Below the pieces are notes generated by a model, which saw only the letters and a program-made list of their open reading frames with translations, was not told the DNA's origin and ran no database searches. Of a stretch of 64,000 bases of DNA, positions 52,237-61,537 are shown piece by piece. This stretch comes from Sandaracinus sp. (GTDB taxonomy: Bacteria > Myxococcota_A > Polyangia > Polyangiales > Houyiibacteriaceae): contig PABA01000182.1 in the NCBI GenBank assembly GCA_002699025.1, forward strand, positions 62,001 to 126,000. The letters are read 5' to 3'. Each line of letters opens with the position of its first letter. The first letter of the stretch is position 1. Both the position numbers and the translations under genes were made by a program.

Positions 52237-53213
52237 GGGAGGGCCTCCCCGAGGCGCGCCATGGCCTCCTTCAGGTCGACCTTCGGCGCCCAACCGAGCA
52301 CCTCCCGCGACGCCCGGAGCGAGTAGGTGGCGCGGCGCGAGACGTAGCGCACGGAGCCGACGGTGAGCGGCGGCGCCTGCCCCGTGAGCCGGCTCGCCGC
52401 CTCGGCCGTCCGGGCGGCGGCGAGGGCGACCCGGAGCGGGACCTTGGCGCGCGGGAGCGGCACCCGGCCGGCGCGCGCGAGGCGCGCGAAGTAGTCGCGG
52501 TAGCGGGTGGTGTCGGCGCCGTCGTGGAAGGCGAAGACGCCCCCCGGGGCGGCCGGGTGGTCGAGGCAGAGGACGAGCCCGTCGACGAGGTTGTCGATCC
52601 AGCAGTGCGCGATGAGCCCCTCGCCCCCGTCGATGAGCACGGGCTGGCCCTTCCGCATCATCTCGAGCGGGCGGCGGACCCAGGGCTCGCTGCCCGGCCC
52701 GAAGACGTCCCCCGGGCGGGCGACGACCACCTCGAGCTCGCCCCGCGCGGCGACGTCGCGCACGTGCCGCTCGGACGCGGCCTTGGTGTCGAAGTAGGCG
52801 ACGCCCGTGTCCGTGACGAGCGGGCTGTGCTCGTCGGCGCCGGGCCCCGGGTCGAGGCCGAGGGCGGCGATGGAGCTGACCTGGACGAAGCGCTCGACGC
52901 CGTGGCGGAGCGCCGCCTCGAGGACGTTCCGCGTGCCCTCGACGTTGACGCGCCGGGTCGTGGCGGGCGGCACGCGCTCGTCGACGACGGCGGCGGCGTG
53001 CACGACCTTCGCGGGGGCGTAGCGGGCGAAGACGTCGTCGACCTCGGCCGGGTCGGTGACGTCCATGCGCACGGTGGGGTGGTAGCCGGCCCGCAGGTCG
53101 ACGCCGACCGCGCGCCGGCCGAGCTCGAGGAGGCGGCCGACGAGGGCCTCGCCGACGAAGCCGGCCGCGCCCGTGACCAGCACGTCGACGCGGTGCCCGT
53201 CGAGCGGCGTCAA
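52233..53213 (-). CDS. NAD(P)-dependent epimerase/3beta-hydroxysteroid dehydrogenase-like
   Basis: A 326-residue extended short-chain dehydrogenase. LVTGAAGFVGEALVGRLLE (Rossmann GxxGxxG), MDVTDPAEVDDVF, VVHAAAVVD, VNVEGTRNVLEAA, YFDTKAASE (catalytic Tyr and Lys) and ARPGDVFGPG fit the 3beta-HSD branch better than sugar epimerases. It starts with a TTG at 53213 that overlaps the GMC stop (TTGA) and is preceded by GGAGG; GTG 53183 would be the alternative. In this operon it could oxidise a sterol or other ring alcohol, but no substrate can be read from sequence. Confidence 0.82.
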   Translation of the reverse strand: MTPLDGHRVDVLVTGAAGFVGEALVGRLLELGRRAVGVDLRAGYHPTVRMDVTDPAEVDDVFARYAPAKVVHAAAVVDERVPPATTRRVNVEGTRNVLEAALRHGVERFVQVSSIAALGLDPGPGADEHSPLVTDTGVAYFDTKAASERHVRDVAARGELEVVVARPGDVFGPGSEPWVRRPLEMMRKGQPVLIDGGEGLIAHCWIDNLVDGLVLCLDHPAAPGGVFAFHDGADTTRYRDYFARLARAGRVPLPRAKVPLRVALAAARTAEAASRLTGQAPPLTVGSVRYVSRRATYSLRASREVLGWAPKVDLKEAMARLGEALP

Positions 53214-54751
53214 AGCGCGTCCTCCCGGAGCCACTCGCCGAAGCGCTCGCCGAGCATGATCGTCGGCAGGTTGATGTTCGAGGAGGGCACGGTCGGGAAG
53301 AGGCTCGCGTCGGCCACGATCAGGCCCTCGGTGCCGCGCACGCGGCCGCGCGGATCGGTGGCCGCGCGCGGATCGTCCTCGTCGCCCATGGGCACGGTGC
53401 CGCAGGGGTGGTAGCCGCTGCCGGTCTGGCCGAGGAGCCACTCGCGGATGGCCCTGCGGCTCGAGAAGCCGCGCTCGGTCGGGAGCACGAAGGTGGCCAG
53501 CTCGCCGAGGGCCTTCGAGGTGCCGAGGAGCCAGAGGAGCTCCATGGCCTCGAGCTGCTGCTCGAGCTCGTCCGGGTGGTGGAGGAGCTTCGAGTCCAGG
53601 ATCGGCTTGGCGCGCGGGTCGGGCGAGTCCCAGCGGATCGTGCCGGCGCCGGCGGGCTTGCCCACCTGCACCATGAGGCTGACGACCGGGAGCTCGACGA
53701 AGGGGAGCGGGACCAGGGAGCCGGCCTGCACCTGCATGTCGTTGCGCTGGCGGCTCCCGCGGCTCGTGTAGCGGAGCGCGGTCTGGATCAGCGGGTCGGC
53801 GAGGTGGACGAGCGCCGGGTCCTTCGGGAGGAGGAAAACGGCGCTCCCGGGGTGGTCGAGGAGGCGCGAGGCGACGCCCGGGTTGTCGGCGACGAGCTCG
53901 ACGCCGAGGTGGGCGAGCTGGGCCTTCGGGCCGACGCCGCTTCGGAGGAGGATGCCCGGCGTGCAGACGGCGCCGGCGGAGAGGACGACGCGGCGGGCGC
54001 GCACGGTCTCGACCCGGCCGTGGCGCTCGACCTCGACGCCGACGGCGCGGCGGCCCTCGAAGAGGACGCGGCGGGCGAGCGTCTCCGGGGCGAGGTGGAG
54101 GTTCGGGCGGGCGCGGACGGCGTCGGTGAGGTAGCCGCGGGCGACGTTCTGGCGCACGCCCTCGATCTTGTTCATGGCGTGCGGGCCGGCGCCGGTGCTC
54201 CCCGGGCGGTTGTGGTCCTCGGTCGCGTCGAAGCCGAGCTCGGCGCAAGCCTCGAGGAAGGCCGCCTGCCAGGGGACCAGCTCCTCCGGCCCGTGGCGGC
54301 GCATGCGGATCGGGCCGCCCTGGCCGTGGTAGGGGCGCTCGCCGAAGTCGAGGTCGTCCTCGAGGCGACGGAAGGCCGGGAGGCACTTCTCCCAGGTCCA
54401 GTCCGCGAGGCCCCACTCGTCGAAGTCGTAGTCCTCGCCGCGGAGGGCGATGCAGGTGTTGACGGCGCTCGAGCCGCCGACGACGCGGCCGCGGGGAAAG
54501 AGGTGCGGCGGGTAGCGGGGCGGGACGACGGGGCGGTGGCGGAAGCCCCAGTCGTGGTCGTGGATGCTGTTGCGCGTGCCGTCCCGGAGGTCCGGCGGGA
54601 GGGGCGTCTCGGGCGGGTAGTCGGGGCCCGCGTCGAGGAGGAGCACCTCGCGATCGCTCCGCTCGGTGATGCGCGCGGCGAGCACGGCCCCGGCCGAGCC
54701 GGCGCCGACGACGATGGTCTCGACCTCGCGGGGCAGCGGCGGGGCGGCCAC
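53210..54751 (-). CDS. GMC family FAD-dependent oxidoreductase
   Basis: A 513-residue flavoprotein. IVVGAGSAGAVLAARITE (FAD dinucleotide fold), RGRVVGGSSAVN (GMC signature 1), LSAGAVCTPGILLRSGVGP (signature 2), SGYHPCGTVPMG with the catalytic His and SSNINLPTIM with the partner Asn are all present. Enzymes of this family oxidise alcohols such as choline, glucose or cholesterol. No signal peptide. The GTG at 54751 follows the lipoprotein stop by 7 nt. The coupled downstream genes suggest an alcohol-to-ketone pathway. Confidence 0.88.
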   Translation of the reverse strand: MAAPPLPREVETIVVGAGSAGAVLAARITERSDREVLLLDAGPDYPPETPLPPDLRDGTRNSIHDHDWGFRHRPVVPPRYPPHLFPRGRVVGGSSAVNTCIALRGEDYDFDEWGLADWTWEKCLPAFRRLEDDLDFGERPYHGQGGPIRMRRHGPEELVPWQAAFLEACAELGFDATEDHNRPGSTGAGPHAMNKIEGVRQNVARGYLTDAVRARPNLHLAPETLARRVLFEGRRAVGVEVERHGRVETVRARRVVLSAGAVCTPGILLRSGVGPKAQLAHLGVELVADNPGVASRLLDHPGSAVFLLPKDPALVHLADPLIQTALRYTSRGSRQRNDMQVQAGSLVPLPFVELPVVSLMVQVGKPAGAGTIRWDSPDPRAKPILDSKLLHHPDELEQQLEAMELLWLLGTSKALGELATFVLPTERGFSSRRAIREWLLGQTGSGYHPCGTVPMGDEDDPRAATDPRGRVRGTEGLIVADASLFPTVPSSNINLPTIMLGERFGEWLREDAL

Positions 54752-54758
54752 CGGGGAG

Positions 54759-55115
54759 CTACTCGCTCTCGCCCTCGGCGCTCTCGCCTTCGCCCTCGGC
54801 GGCTTCGCCTTCGGTCGCCTCGCCCTCGGCCTCGCCTTCGCCCGCGGCGGCTTCGCCCTCGGCGTCGCCCTCGCCGTCCATGCTCAGGTCGACCCCATCG
54901 AGGCCGTCGTCCCACTCCTCCTCGACCGGCTCTTCTGCGAGGGGATCGTCGCCCTCGACGTAGAGGGCGAGATCCGTCTCCTCGAGGGGCGGCGACTCGG
55001 GGAAGGGGTAGTCGGGCACCGGCGTGTCGGCGCCGCAGGCCGCTCCGCCGAGGAGGGCGAAGGCGACGAGCCAGCGGAGCGCGAGGCGGGGCAGGGAGGC
55101 GAGCATCGCGTGCAT
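54759..55115 (-). CDS. small acidic lipoprotein
   Basis: A 118-residue protein from ATG 55115 (ATG 55106 is possible). The signal ends ALLGGAAC. After a short Pro/Glu-rich segment, the last 50 residues are almost all Glu, Gly and Ala (GEGEAEGEATEGEAAEGEG), a low-complexity acidic tail. No domain is seen. It precedes the GMC oxidoreductase gene by 7 nt on the same strand and is probably the first gene of that operon, though its role there is unclear. Confidence 0.62.
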   Translation of the reverse strand: MHAMLASLPRLALRWLVAFALLGGAACGADTPVPDYPFPESPPLEETDLALYVEGDDPLAEEPVEEEWDDGLDGVDLSMDGEGDAEGEAAAGEGEAEGEATEGEAAEGEGESAEGESE

Positions 55116-55449
55116 CAAGCCACGACGGGCCGGGCCCACGCAAGGGGGGTCTTCCGCTCGCTGGCGCTCGCCATCATCGGCTTGCCGGCGGGCCCGAGGG
55201 GGCGCTCCCTCCACGGTCGGGTGGCTTCGCCGCTTCGCGGCCGCGGCGGTCTCTTCGCGGCGGCCCGACTTCGCCGGGTCGCGCTGCGGGGGTCCCCGGC
55301 GGTCGGCCTGGACGCAGCCGGTGAGAGCGGCTCCCGATCCGGCGGGCACGGGCGGGCACGGGCACGGGTCCATGGCTCGGGCACGGGTCCGTGGCTCGCG
55401 GGATCGGCGAGGATCGGCGGGGAGCGGGCGGGGCAGGTATGCTGCGGGA
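55116..55449. other. 334-nt divergent intergenic region
   Basis: No gene seen. It contains GGGCAC hexamer runs near 55340-55390 and the -10-like box of the beta-lactamase-fold gene at its right end. Confidence 0.6.
55438..55443 (+). promoter_or_regulatory. -10-like box of the beta-lactamase-fold lipoprotein gene
   Basis: TATGCT ends 6 nt before the GTG at 55450. Confidence 0.48.
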
Positions 55450-56748
55450 GTGCGCCCCTGGGTCTCGCTCTCGCTCCTCGTGATCCTCGCGGCCTGTGGG
55501 GACGATGGCTCGGCCTCGCTGGACGCCGGGCGGGGGGACGCCGGCCTCGGAGAGGCGGGGCTCGGAGACGGCAGCGTCGCCGACGCGACGACCGGTCGGG
55601 ACGCCGGGCCGCGGGACGTCGACGCCGGGCCGCCGCCGGAGGACCTCGACGGCTTCGTCGAGTGGCAGATGGCGCGCGGGGGGCTGCCGGGGCTGGCGAC
55701 GGCGCTGATCGTGGACGGCGAGGTCGTGCACGAGGGGCTCTACGGCTACGCCGACGTGGAGGCCGGCCGCGCCGTCGACGCGCATACGCTCTTCGCCGTG
55801 GCGAGCGTCTCCAAGCTCTTCACGGGCATCGTCGCGCTCCGCGCCTGGGAGGAGGGTCGGCTCGATCTGGACGCGGACGTCGGCGAGACGCTCGGCTTCG
55901 CGCTCCGCCACCCGGACCACCCCACGGCGCCGATCACCGCGCGCATGCTCCTCACGCACACGTCGGGGCTCCGCGACAACTGGCCCATGCTCGGCCAGAC
56001 GACCTACGAAGGCGACCCGGAGATCGACCTCGAGACCTTCACGCGCGGCTACGCGCTCGAGGGCGGCGAGTGGTTCGCGGGCCCGAACTGGGGCGCCGCG
56101 CCGGGGACCGCGCACGACTACTGCAACGGGGCCTTCGCCGTGGCCGCGCACCTGAGCGAGGCGGCCTGGGGCGAGGGCTTCCGGGCGGCGAGCGAGCGGC
56201 TGGCCTTCGAGCCCCTCGGCTTCGAGGACACGGGCTGGTGGCTGGCCGACGTGGACGCCGGGAAGCTCGCCGTGCCCTACACCTGGAACGCCGCGCGGGG
56301 GAGCTTCGTGCCCCTCGAGCAGACGACGCCGGCGCACTACCCGGCGGGCGGCCTGCGGGCGAGCCTGCACGACCTCGAGCGCTGGGCGCGGGCCATGCTG
56401 CGCGGCGGCGAGCTCGACGGCGTGCGCGTGCTCGAGGCGGAGACGGTGGAGGCGATGCGGACGCTGCAGGTGCCCGACCTGAGCACGCGGCAGGGGCTCG
56501 TGATGCGCTACGAGGGGATCGGCGGGCACGGCTACGTGGGGCACAGCGGGGCCGGCATCGGGGGGAGCGCGAACGTGCTGCTGCGGAGCGACGCGGACGC
56601 GGCGCTGATCGTGCTGAGCAACGGCGACGCCTACATCCGCGCACGGCTCGGGTTCACGGAGGGGCGAGACGCGATGGACGCGATCCTCGAGCGGCTCGAC
56701 ACGGAGCTGGAGGCGGAGCTGGAAGCCGCGCTGACGACCGAGCCTTAG
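55450..56748 (+). CDS. serine beta-lactamase-like (S12) lipoprotein
   Basis: A 432-residue protein. The signal MRPWVSLSLLVILAAC ends in a lipobox, then an Asp/Gly/Ala linker of about 60 residues. The S12/beta-lactamase fold has all three catalytic motifs: SVSK with Ser119 and Lys122 (SxxK), YCN at 224-226 (YxN) and HSG at 365-367. LLTHTSGL is a further family landmark. Members act as esterases, D-aminopeptidases or carboxypeptidases; class C beta-lactamase activity is not implied. The GTG at 55450 is supported by the -10-like box. Confidence 0.85.
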   Translation: MRPWVSLSLLVILAACGDDGSASLDAGRGDAGLGEAGLGDGSVADATTGRDAGPRDVDAGPPPEDLDGFVEWQMARGGLPGLATALIVDGEVVHEGLYGYADVEAGRAVDAHTLFAVASVSKLFTGIVALRAWEEGRLDLDADVGETLGFALRHPDHPTAPITARMLLTHTSGLRDNWPMLGQTTYEGDPEIDLETFTRGYALEGGEWFAGPNWGAAPGTAHDYCNGAFAVAAHLSEAAWGEGFRAASERLAFEPLGFEDTGWWLADVDAGKLAVPYTWNAARGSFVPLEQTTPAHYPAGGLRASLHDLERWARAMLRGGELDGVRVLEAETVEAMRTLQVPDLSTRQGLVMRYEGIGGHGYVGHSGAGIGGSANVLLRSDADAALIVLSNGDAYIRARLGFTEGRDAMDAILERLDTELEAELEAALTTEP

Positions 56749-56950
56749 GTGGCCGGCGCCGCAGGCGCCCCCGTGCCCTTGCCCGTGCCCATGCCCGTGC
56801 CCGCAGGAAAGCGGACCGTACGCACGGCATCCCAACACCCGAAACAGTCCAGCCCGAGCACCAAAGCCCGAGCGCCAAGGTCCGAACCCCGAGCCCAAGC
56901 GCCGAGCACGAGCTGACAGCCCGAGCGCCAAGCCCAAGCTGACATCCCAA

Positions 56951-57041
56951 GCGCCGAGCCCAAGCACCGAGCCCAAGCACCGAGCCCAAGCACCGAGCCC
57001 AGGCACCGAGCCCAAGCACCGAGCCCAAGCACCGAGCACGA
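56951..57041. repeat. 13-bp minisatellite, 7 units
   Basis: Seven in-register units of GCACCGAGCCCAA with single-base variants; looser copies extend to about 57130 and back to 56835. Confidence 0.88.
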
Positions 57042-57227
57042 GCCCAAGCGCCGAGCACGAGCTGACAGCCCAAGCCCAAGCGCCGTGCCCAAGCCCCAGC
57101 ACCGAGCGCCGAGCCCGAGCCCGAGCGCCGCGCTGCTGCGGGCGCACGATCGAGCCCGCGCCAAACTCGACCCGAGCCTGAGGTGCGTCCCCCATCCCGC
57201 CGGCTGGTCGCCGGGCAGCGCCCGTCG

Positions 57228-57233
57228 TAGGCT
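57228..57233 (+). promoter_or_regulatory. -10-like box of the double thioredoxin-fold gene
   Basis: TAGGCT ends 7 nt before the GTG at 57241 and immediately follows the repeat region. Confidence 0.45.
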
Positions 57234-57240
57234 CTCCGCC

Positions 57241-58530
57241 GTGAGCGTCGGGGCGAAGCTGAAGGGGGCGGCCATCGGCGCCTACCTCGGCGGGGGGCCG
57301 GCCATGCGGCGGGCGTGGGAGGGCACCAAGCGCGCCCTCGGCCGCGGTCCGCGCACCGTCACCTTCCACCACCAGGTCGACGACCCCTGGTCGCACCTCT
57401 TGGCGCAGGCGCTCGTGACCTTCCGCGCGCGCTTCCCGGCCGTCGACCTGCGCATGGTCGTCGTGCCGCCGCCGGCGGCGGACGCGGACCCGGAGCCGCA
57501 GAAGCGCCGCGCGTGGGCGCTCCGCGACGCCACGGCGCTGGCCGCGCGCCACGGGCTCCACTTCCCGACGCCGGCGGAGCTCCCGGCCGAGGACCGGCTC
57601 CGGCGCGCGAACGCGGTGCTGCTCCTCGACCGCCCCGTCGACGCGCAGCTCGACGCGGCCATCCGCGTGGGCGACGCCCTCTTCCGGGGCGACGGCGACG
57701 CCGTGGCGGAGCTCGTGCGCGAGCTGGGGACCGTGCCCGGGCAGCGCGTCCGCCCGGCGCTCGAGTCGAACTACGCGCGGCTCCGGAAGGCGGGCCACTA
57801 CCAGGGCGCGATGCTCGAGCACGACGGCGAGTGGTTCTGGGGCGTCGATCGGCTGCCCTACCTCGCCCAGCGTGTCGGCGGCGAGGAGGCCGCGCCGCTC
57901 CTCCCGGTGGCGCGCCGCGAGGCGCCGGCGGCGCCCGGGGAGCCGCTCGAGGTCTTCTTCTCGTTCCGGAGCCCCTACTCGTACCTGACGATCGCGCGCC
58001 TCTGGGCCGCGCACCAGGAGAGCCCGCTCCCGCTCCGCCTCCGCCCGCTCTTGCCCATGGTCACGCGCGGCCTCCCCGTGCCCCGCGACAAGCGCCTCTA
58101 CATCGTGAAGGACGCCAAGCGCGAAGCGGACCGGCTCGGCCTACCCTTCGGGCGCATCTGCGACCCGCTCGGCGAAGGCGTCGAGCGCTGCCTGCGCGTC
58201 TTCCTCGCGGTGGAGGCGGCCGAGGGCACCTCCGCGGCGCTCCGCTTCGCGGCCGAGGCCTACGCGGGCATCTGGTCCCGGGCCGTCGACGTCGCGAGCG
58301 ACGCGGGCCTCGCCGAGGTCGCCGCGGCGGCGGAGGTGGAGGCGCACGTCGAGGGCGCGCTCGCCACGGAGGGCTGGCGCCAGGTGGTCGAGGCGAACCG
58401 CGACGCGCTCTCCGAGCTCGGGCTCTGGGGTGTCCCTTCCTTCCGCCACGGCGACTGGATCGCCTGGGGCAACGACCGCCTCGACTGGGCGCTCGAGCGC
58501 TGCGCCCGCCCTCCGGTCGTCGGGGGCTAG
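57241..58530 (+). CDS. tandem DsbA/2-hydroxychromene-2-carboxylate isomerase-like protein
   Basis: A 429-residue cytosolic protein with two thioredoxin-superfamily domains. The first (about 38-215) starts TVTFHHQVDDPWSHLLAQAL; the second (about 238-425) starts LEVFFSFRSPYSYLTIARLW, the usual opening of DsbA-like kappa-class GST and isomerase proteins, and ends with GVPSFRHGDWIAWGNDR, the cis-Pro segment. Neither has a CxxC, so disulfide exchange is excluded. A glutathione-dependent isomerase or transferase is likelier. The fused duplication is unusual for the family. Confidence 0.78.
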   Translation: MSVGAKLKGAAIGAYLGGGPAMRRAWEGTKRALGRGPRTVTFHHQVDDPWSHLLAQALVTFRARFPAVDLRMVVVPPPAADADPEPQKRRAWALRDATALAARHGLHFPTPAELPAEDRLRRANAVLLLDRPVDAQLDAAIRVGDALFRGDGDAVAELVRELGTVPGQRVRPALESNYARLRKAGHYQGAMLEHDGEWFWGVDRLPYLAQRVGGEEAAPLLPVARREAPAAPGEPLEVFFSFRSPYSYLTIARLWAAHQESPLPLRLRPLLPMVTRGLPVPRDKRLYIVKDAKREADRLGLPFGRICDPLGEGVERCLRVFLAVEAAEGTSAALRFAAEAYAGIWSRAVDVASDAGLAEVAAAAEVEAHVEGALATEGWRQVVEANRDALSELGLWGVPSFRHGDWIAWGNDRLDWALERCARPPVVGG

Positions 58531-58580
58531 ACGCGGGTTCCTCGGAGGAGTTCCCCGACCTCTCGATGCGAGTGCGGTGC

Positions 58581-58778
58581 CGCGCGTTCCGCCCCTCAGG
58601 CCGCGGGCACGGGCACGGGCACGGGTTCTTCCTCGGCTCCTCAGGCTCCCGTCGCTCGGTAGACGTGCGCCACCGCGCGTTCCGCCCCTCACCCCGCGGG
58701 CACGGGCAAGGGCGCGGGCACGGGCACGGGTTCTTCCTCGGCTCCTCAGGCTCCCGTCGCCTGGTAGACGTGCGCCAC
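58581..58778. repeat. 93-105-bp tandem duplication including the alaS 3' end
   Basis: Unit A starts at 58581 and unit B at 58674, both CGCGCGTTCCGCCCCTCA. They differ by the number of GGGCAC hexamers. Unit B contains the last 33 nt of alaS (58746-58778: TCAGGCTCCCGTCGC...). Unit A has the same stretch at 58641-58673 beyond the stop. Confidence 0.9.
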
Positions 58779-61415
58779 CGCCTCGTCGAGCTTCGTCGGG
58801 TCCGAGCCGCCCGCCTGCGCGAAGTCCGGCCGCCCGCCGCCGCCGCCGCCCACGATGGCCGCCGCCTGCTTCACGATGTCGCCGGCCTTGAAGCGATCGG
58901 TCACGTCCTTCGAGACGCTGCACACGAGGATCGCCTTCTTGCCGTTCGGGCTCGGCGCGCCGAGCAGGATCACCGCCGGCGCGAGCTTGTCGCGGAGCTG
59001 GTCGGCCATCTCCCGGAGCGCCTTGCCGTCGACGCTCGGCACGGTCGCCCCGAGCACCTTCACGCCATCGACCTCCTTGGCCTCGCTCGTCAGGTCCTTC
59101 GCCCCGCCGCCGCTCACGAGCTCCTTCTGCAGCCGCTCGATCTCCTTGTGCAGGCTCTTCTGCGCGTCGAGGAGCTTCTCCACCCGCTCCTTCGTCTCCT
59201 GCGGCGTCGCCTTCAGCAGCTCCGCCGTCTCCTCGAGCTGCCCGCGCGTCGCCCGCAGATGCGCCAGCGCGTTCAGCCCCGTCGCCGCCTCGATGCGCCG
59301 CACGCCGGAGGCGAGGTTCGAGTCCCCGAGCACCGTGAAGAGGCCGATGTCGCCCGTCCGGAAGGCGTGCGTCCCGCCGCAGAGCTCGAGGCTCGGCCCG
59401 ATCTTCAACACGCGCACCACGTCGCCGTACTTCTCCTCGAAGATGCCGATGGCGCCGCGCTCCTTCGCCGCGTCCATGGCCATCACGTCCGTGGTGATCG
59501 CCGTGTTCTCGAGGATGGCCGCGTTGACCAGGTCCTCGACGCGCTGGAGCTCCTCCTCGGTCGGCGCCCGCGGCGTGCCGTAGTCGAAGCGCAGCCGGTC
59601 GGGCCCGACGAGCGAGCCCTTCTGCGCGACCGTCTCCCCGAGCACCTGCCTCAGCGCCCAGTGGAGGATGTGCGTCGCCGAGTGGTTCCGCCGCGTCGCC
59701 GAGCGGAGCGCGTGGTCCACCTCGAGCGTCAGCGCGTCGCCCACCGCGAGCCCCTCGCCCTCGACCACGCCCTGGTGGACGATCAGCCCGTCGACGGGGA
59801 TCTGCGTGTCGCCCACGGCGAGCACCGTCGCCTCGCCCTTCTTCATCCAGCCGGCGTCGCCGACCTGGCCGCCCTTCTCGCCGTAGAAGGGCGTCGCCTT
59901 CGTCACGACCTCGACCGCCTCGCCGGCCGCCGCCCGCTCGACCTTCGCGCCCTCCTTCAGGATCGCGACGACCTCGCTCTCGGCCTCCTCCGCGTCCCAG
60001 CCGAGGAAGCGCACCTCGCCGCCGACCTCCTCGCGGACGTCGTAATAGATCTTCTCGCTCGCCTGCGCCTTGTTCAGCTGCGAGCCCTGGGAGCGCTTCC
60101 GCGCCTCATCCATCTCCGCCTCGAAGCCCTCGTGGTCGACGACGAAGCCCTCCTCCTCGCCGATCACGTCCTGCAGATCGACCGGGAAGCCGAAGGTGTC
60201 GTAGAGCTTGAAGGCCACCGCGCCGGGCAGGGTCTTCTTCCCCTCGCGCTCGGCCCACTCCTCGTTCGCGTGGATGAGGTCGATGCCGCTCTTCAGCGTG
60301 CGCCGGAACTGCTCCTCCTCCCGGTGCGCGACCTCTTCGATGCGCGCCTTCTGCTCGGCGAGCTGCGGGTAGTCCTCGCCCATCAGCTCCACGACCTTCG
60401 CCGCGCAGGTGTGCAGGAAGGGCTCCTCGATCCCCAGCCGGTAGCCGTGCCGGATCGCCCGCCGCATGACGCGCCGGAGCACGTAGTCGCGCCCGCCCTT
60501 CCCCGGCTCGAGCCCCTCGCTGATCGTGAAGGCCGCCAGCCGCGCGTGGTCCGCGATGACCCGCATGGAGACGTCGTCCTCGGCCTGCGTCGCCTGGTAG
60601 CGCTTGCCGGCGATCTCCCCGGCGAGCTCGACGATCGGCTTCAGCAGATCCGTGTCGTAGTTGCTGAGCACGTCCTGCATCACGACCGCCGCCCGCTCGA
60701 GGCCCGCGCCCGTGTCGACGCTCGGCGCCGGCAGGTCGAGCAGCGTGCCGTCCGGCTGCCGGTCGAACTGCATGAAGACCAGGTTCCAGAGCTCGAACCA
60801 GCCGCGCCCCTCCGGCGTCGGCTCCTCGCCGAAGGTCGAGGGGTCCACCGGGTCCACGCCGAGGCAGTAGTGGATCTCCGTGCACGGCCCGCAGGGGCCC
60901 GTGTCGCCCATCTGCCAGAAGTTCTCCTTGGCGTTGCAGCGCTTCACGCGCTCGGGGCCGCAGCCGGTGATCTCCATCCAGAGCTTCGCCGACTCCTCGT
61001 CGGCCGGGCCGTAGCCCTCCTGGCCCTCGAAGATCGTGAAGACCATGCGCTCCGGGTCGAGCTTCAGCACGTCCATGTAGAAGCGCCACGCGAGCTCGAT
61101 GGCCTCGCGCTTGAAGTAGTCGCCGAAGCTGAAGTTCCCGAGCATCTCGAAGAAGGTGTGGTGCCGCGCCGTGCGGCCCACGTTCTCGAGGTCGTTGTGC
61201 TTGCCGCTGATGCGGATGCACTTCTGGGACGAGGTCGCGCGCGTGTAGGGGCGGCTCTCCTTGCCCGTGAAGACGTCCTTGAAGGGCACCATCCCCGCGT
61301 TGACGAACATCAGCGTCGGGTCGTTCTGGGGGATCAGCGGAGCGCTCGGGACGTGCTCGTGGCCCTCGCCGGCGAAGAAGCTCGTGAAGGCCTGGCGGAT
61401 GTCGCGCGACTTCAT
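58746..61415 (-). CDS. alaS: alanyl-tRNA synthetase
   Basis: An 889-residue class II synthetase that charges tRNA-Ala. MKSRDIRQAFTSFFAGEGH is the canonical start. VNAGMVPFKDVF, RHHTFFEMLGNFSFGDYFK and GWNLVFMQFDR-like (ELWNLVFMQFDR) belong to the catalytic core. HHSATHILHWALR and CGGTHAF form the editing-domain metal site. The C-Ala domain (VIVGGGGGGRPDFAQAGG) ends the chain. It is full length. A TACCTG word ends 9 nt before the ATG. The last codons take part in a tandem duplication that extends past the stop. Confidence 0.96.
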   Translation of the reverse strand: MKSRDIRQAFTSFFAGEGHEHVPSAPLIPQNDPTLMFVNAGMVPFKDVFTGKESRPYTRATSSQKCIRISGKHNDLENVGRTARHHTFFEMLGNFSFGDYFKREAIELAWRFYMDVLKLDPERMVFTIFEGQEGYGPADEESAKLWMEITGCGPERVKRCNAKENFWQMGDTGPCGPCTEIHYCLGVDPVDPSTFGEEPTPEGRGWFELWNLVFMQFDRQPDGTLLDLPAPSVDTGAGLERAAVVMQDVLSNYDTDLLKPIVELAGEIAGKRYQATQAEDDVSMRVIADHARLAAFTISEGLEPGKGGRDYVLRRVMRRAIRHGYRLGIEEPFLHTCAAKVVELMGEDYPQLAEQKARIEEVAHREEEQFRRTLKSGIDLIHANEEWAEREGKKTLPGAVAFKLYDTFGFPVDLQDVIGEEEGFVVDHEGFEAEMDEARKRSQGSQLNKAQASEKIYYDVREEVGGEVRFLGWDAEEAESEVVAILKEGAKVERAAAGEAVEVVTKATPFYGEKGGQVGDAGWMKKGEATVLAVGDTQIPVDGLIVHQGVVEGEGLAVGDALTLEVDHALRSATRRNHSATHILHWALRQVLGETVAQKGSLVGPDRLRFDYGTPRAPTEEELQRVEDLVNAAILENTAITTDVMAMDAAKERGAIGIFEEKYGDVVRVLKIGPSLELCGGTHAFRTGDIGLFTVLGDSNLASGVRRIEAATGLNALAHLRATRGQLEETAELLKATPQETKERVEKLLDAQKSLHKEIERLQKELVSGGGAKDLTSEAKEVDGVKVLGATVPSVDGKALREMADQLRDKLAPAVILLGAPSPNGKKAILVCSVSKDVTDRFKAGDIVKQAAAIVGGGGGGRPDFAQAGGSDPTKLDEAVAHVYQATGA

Positions 61416-61424
61416 GGTCCGGCA

Positions 61425-61430
61425 CAGGTA
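61425..61430 (-). promoter_or_regulatory. -10-like box of alaS
   Basis: TACCTG on the minus strand ends 9 nt before the ATG at 61415. Confidence 0.38.
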
Positions 61431-61537
61431 GCGCCGCGCCTCCCCGGTTTCAACAGGCGGCGGTGCGTTCGATCGCGGCTGCCGCAGCGAAGGCCGGTGG
61501 TGACGCCCGGGCTCGGGCCGGGCATCATGGGCGGTCC

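Larger units (their letters stand above)
56749..57240. other. 492-nt intergenic region, low complexity
   Basis: No gene seen. It begins with CCCGTGCCC hexamer runs right after the stop at 56748 and is dominated by AAGCCCGAGCGCC-type tandem repeats to about 57130. Confidence 0.65.
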
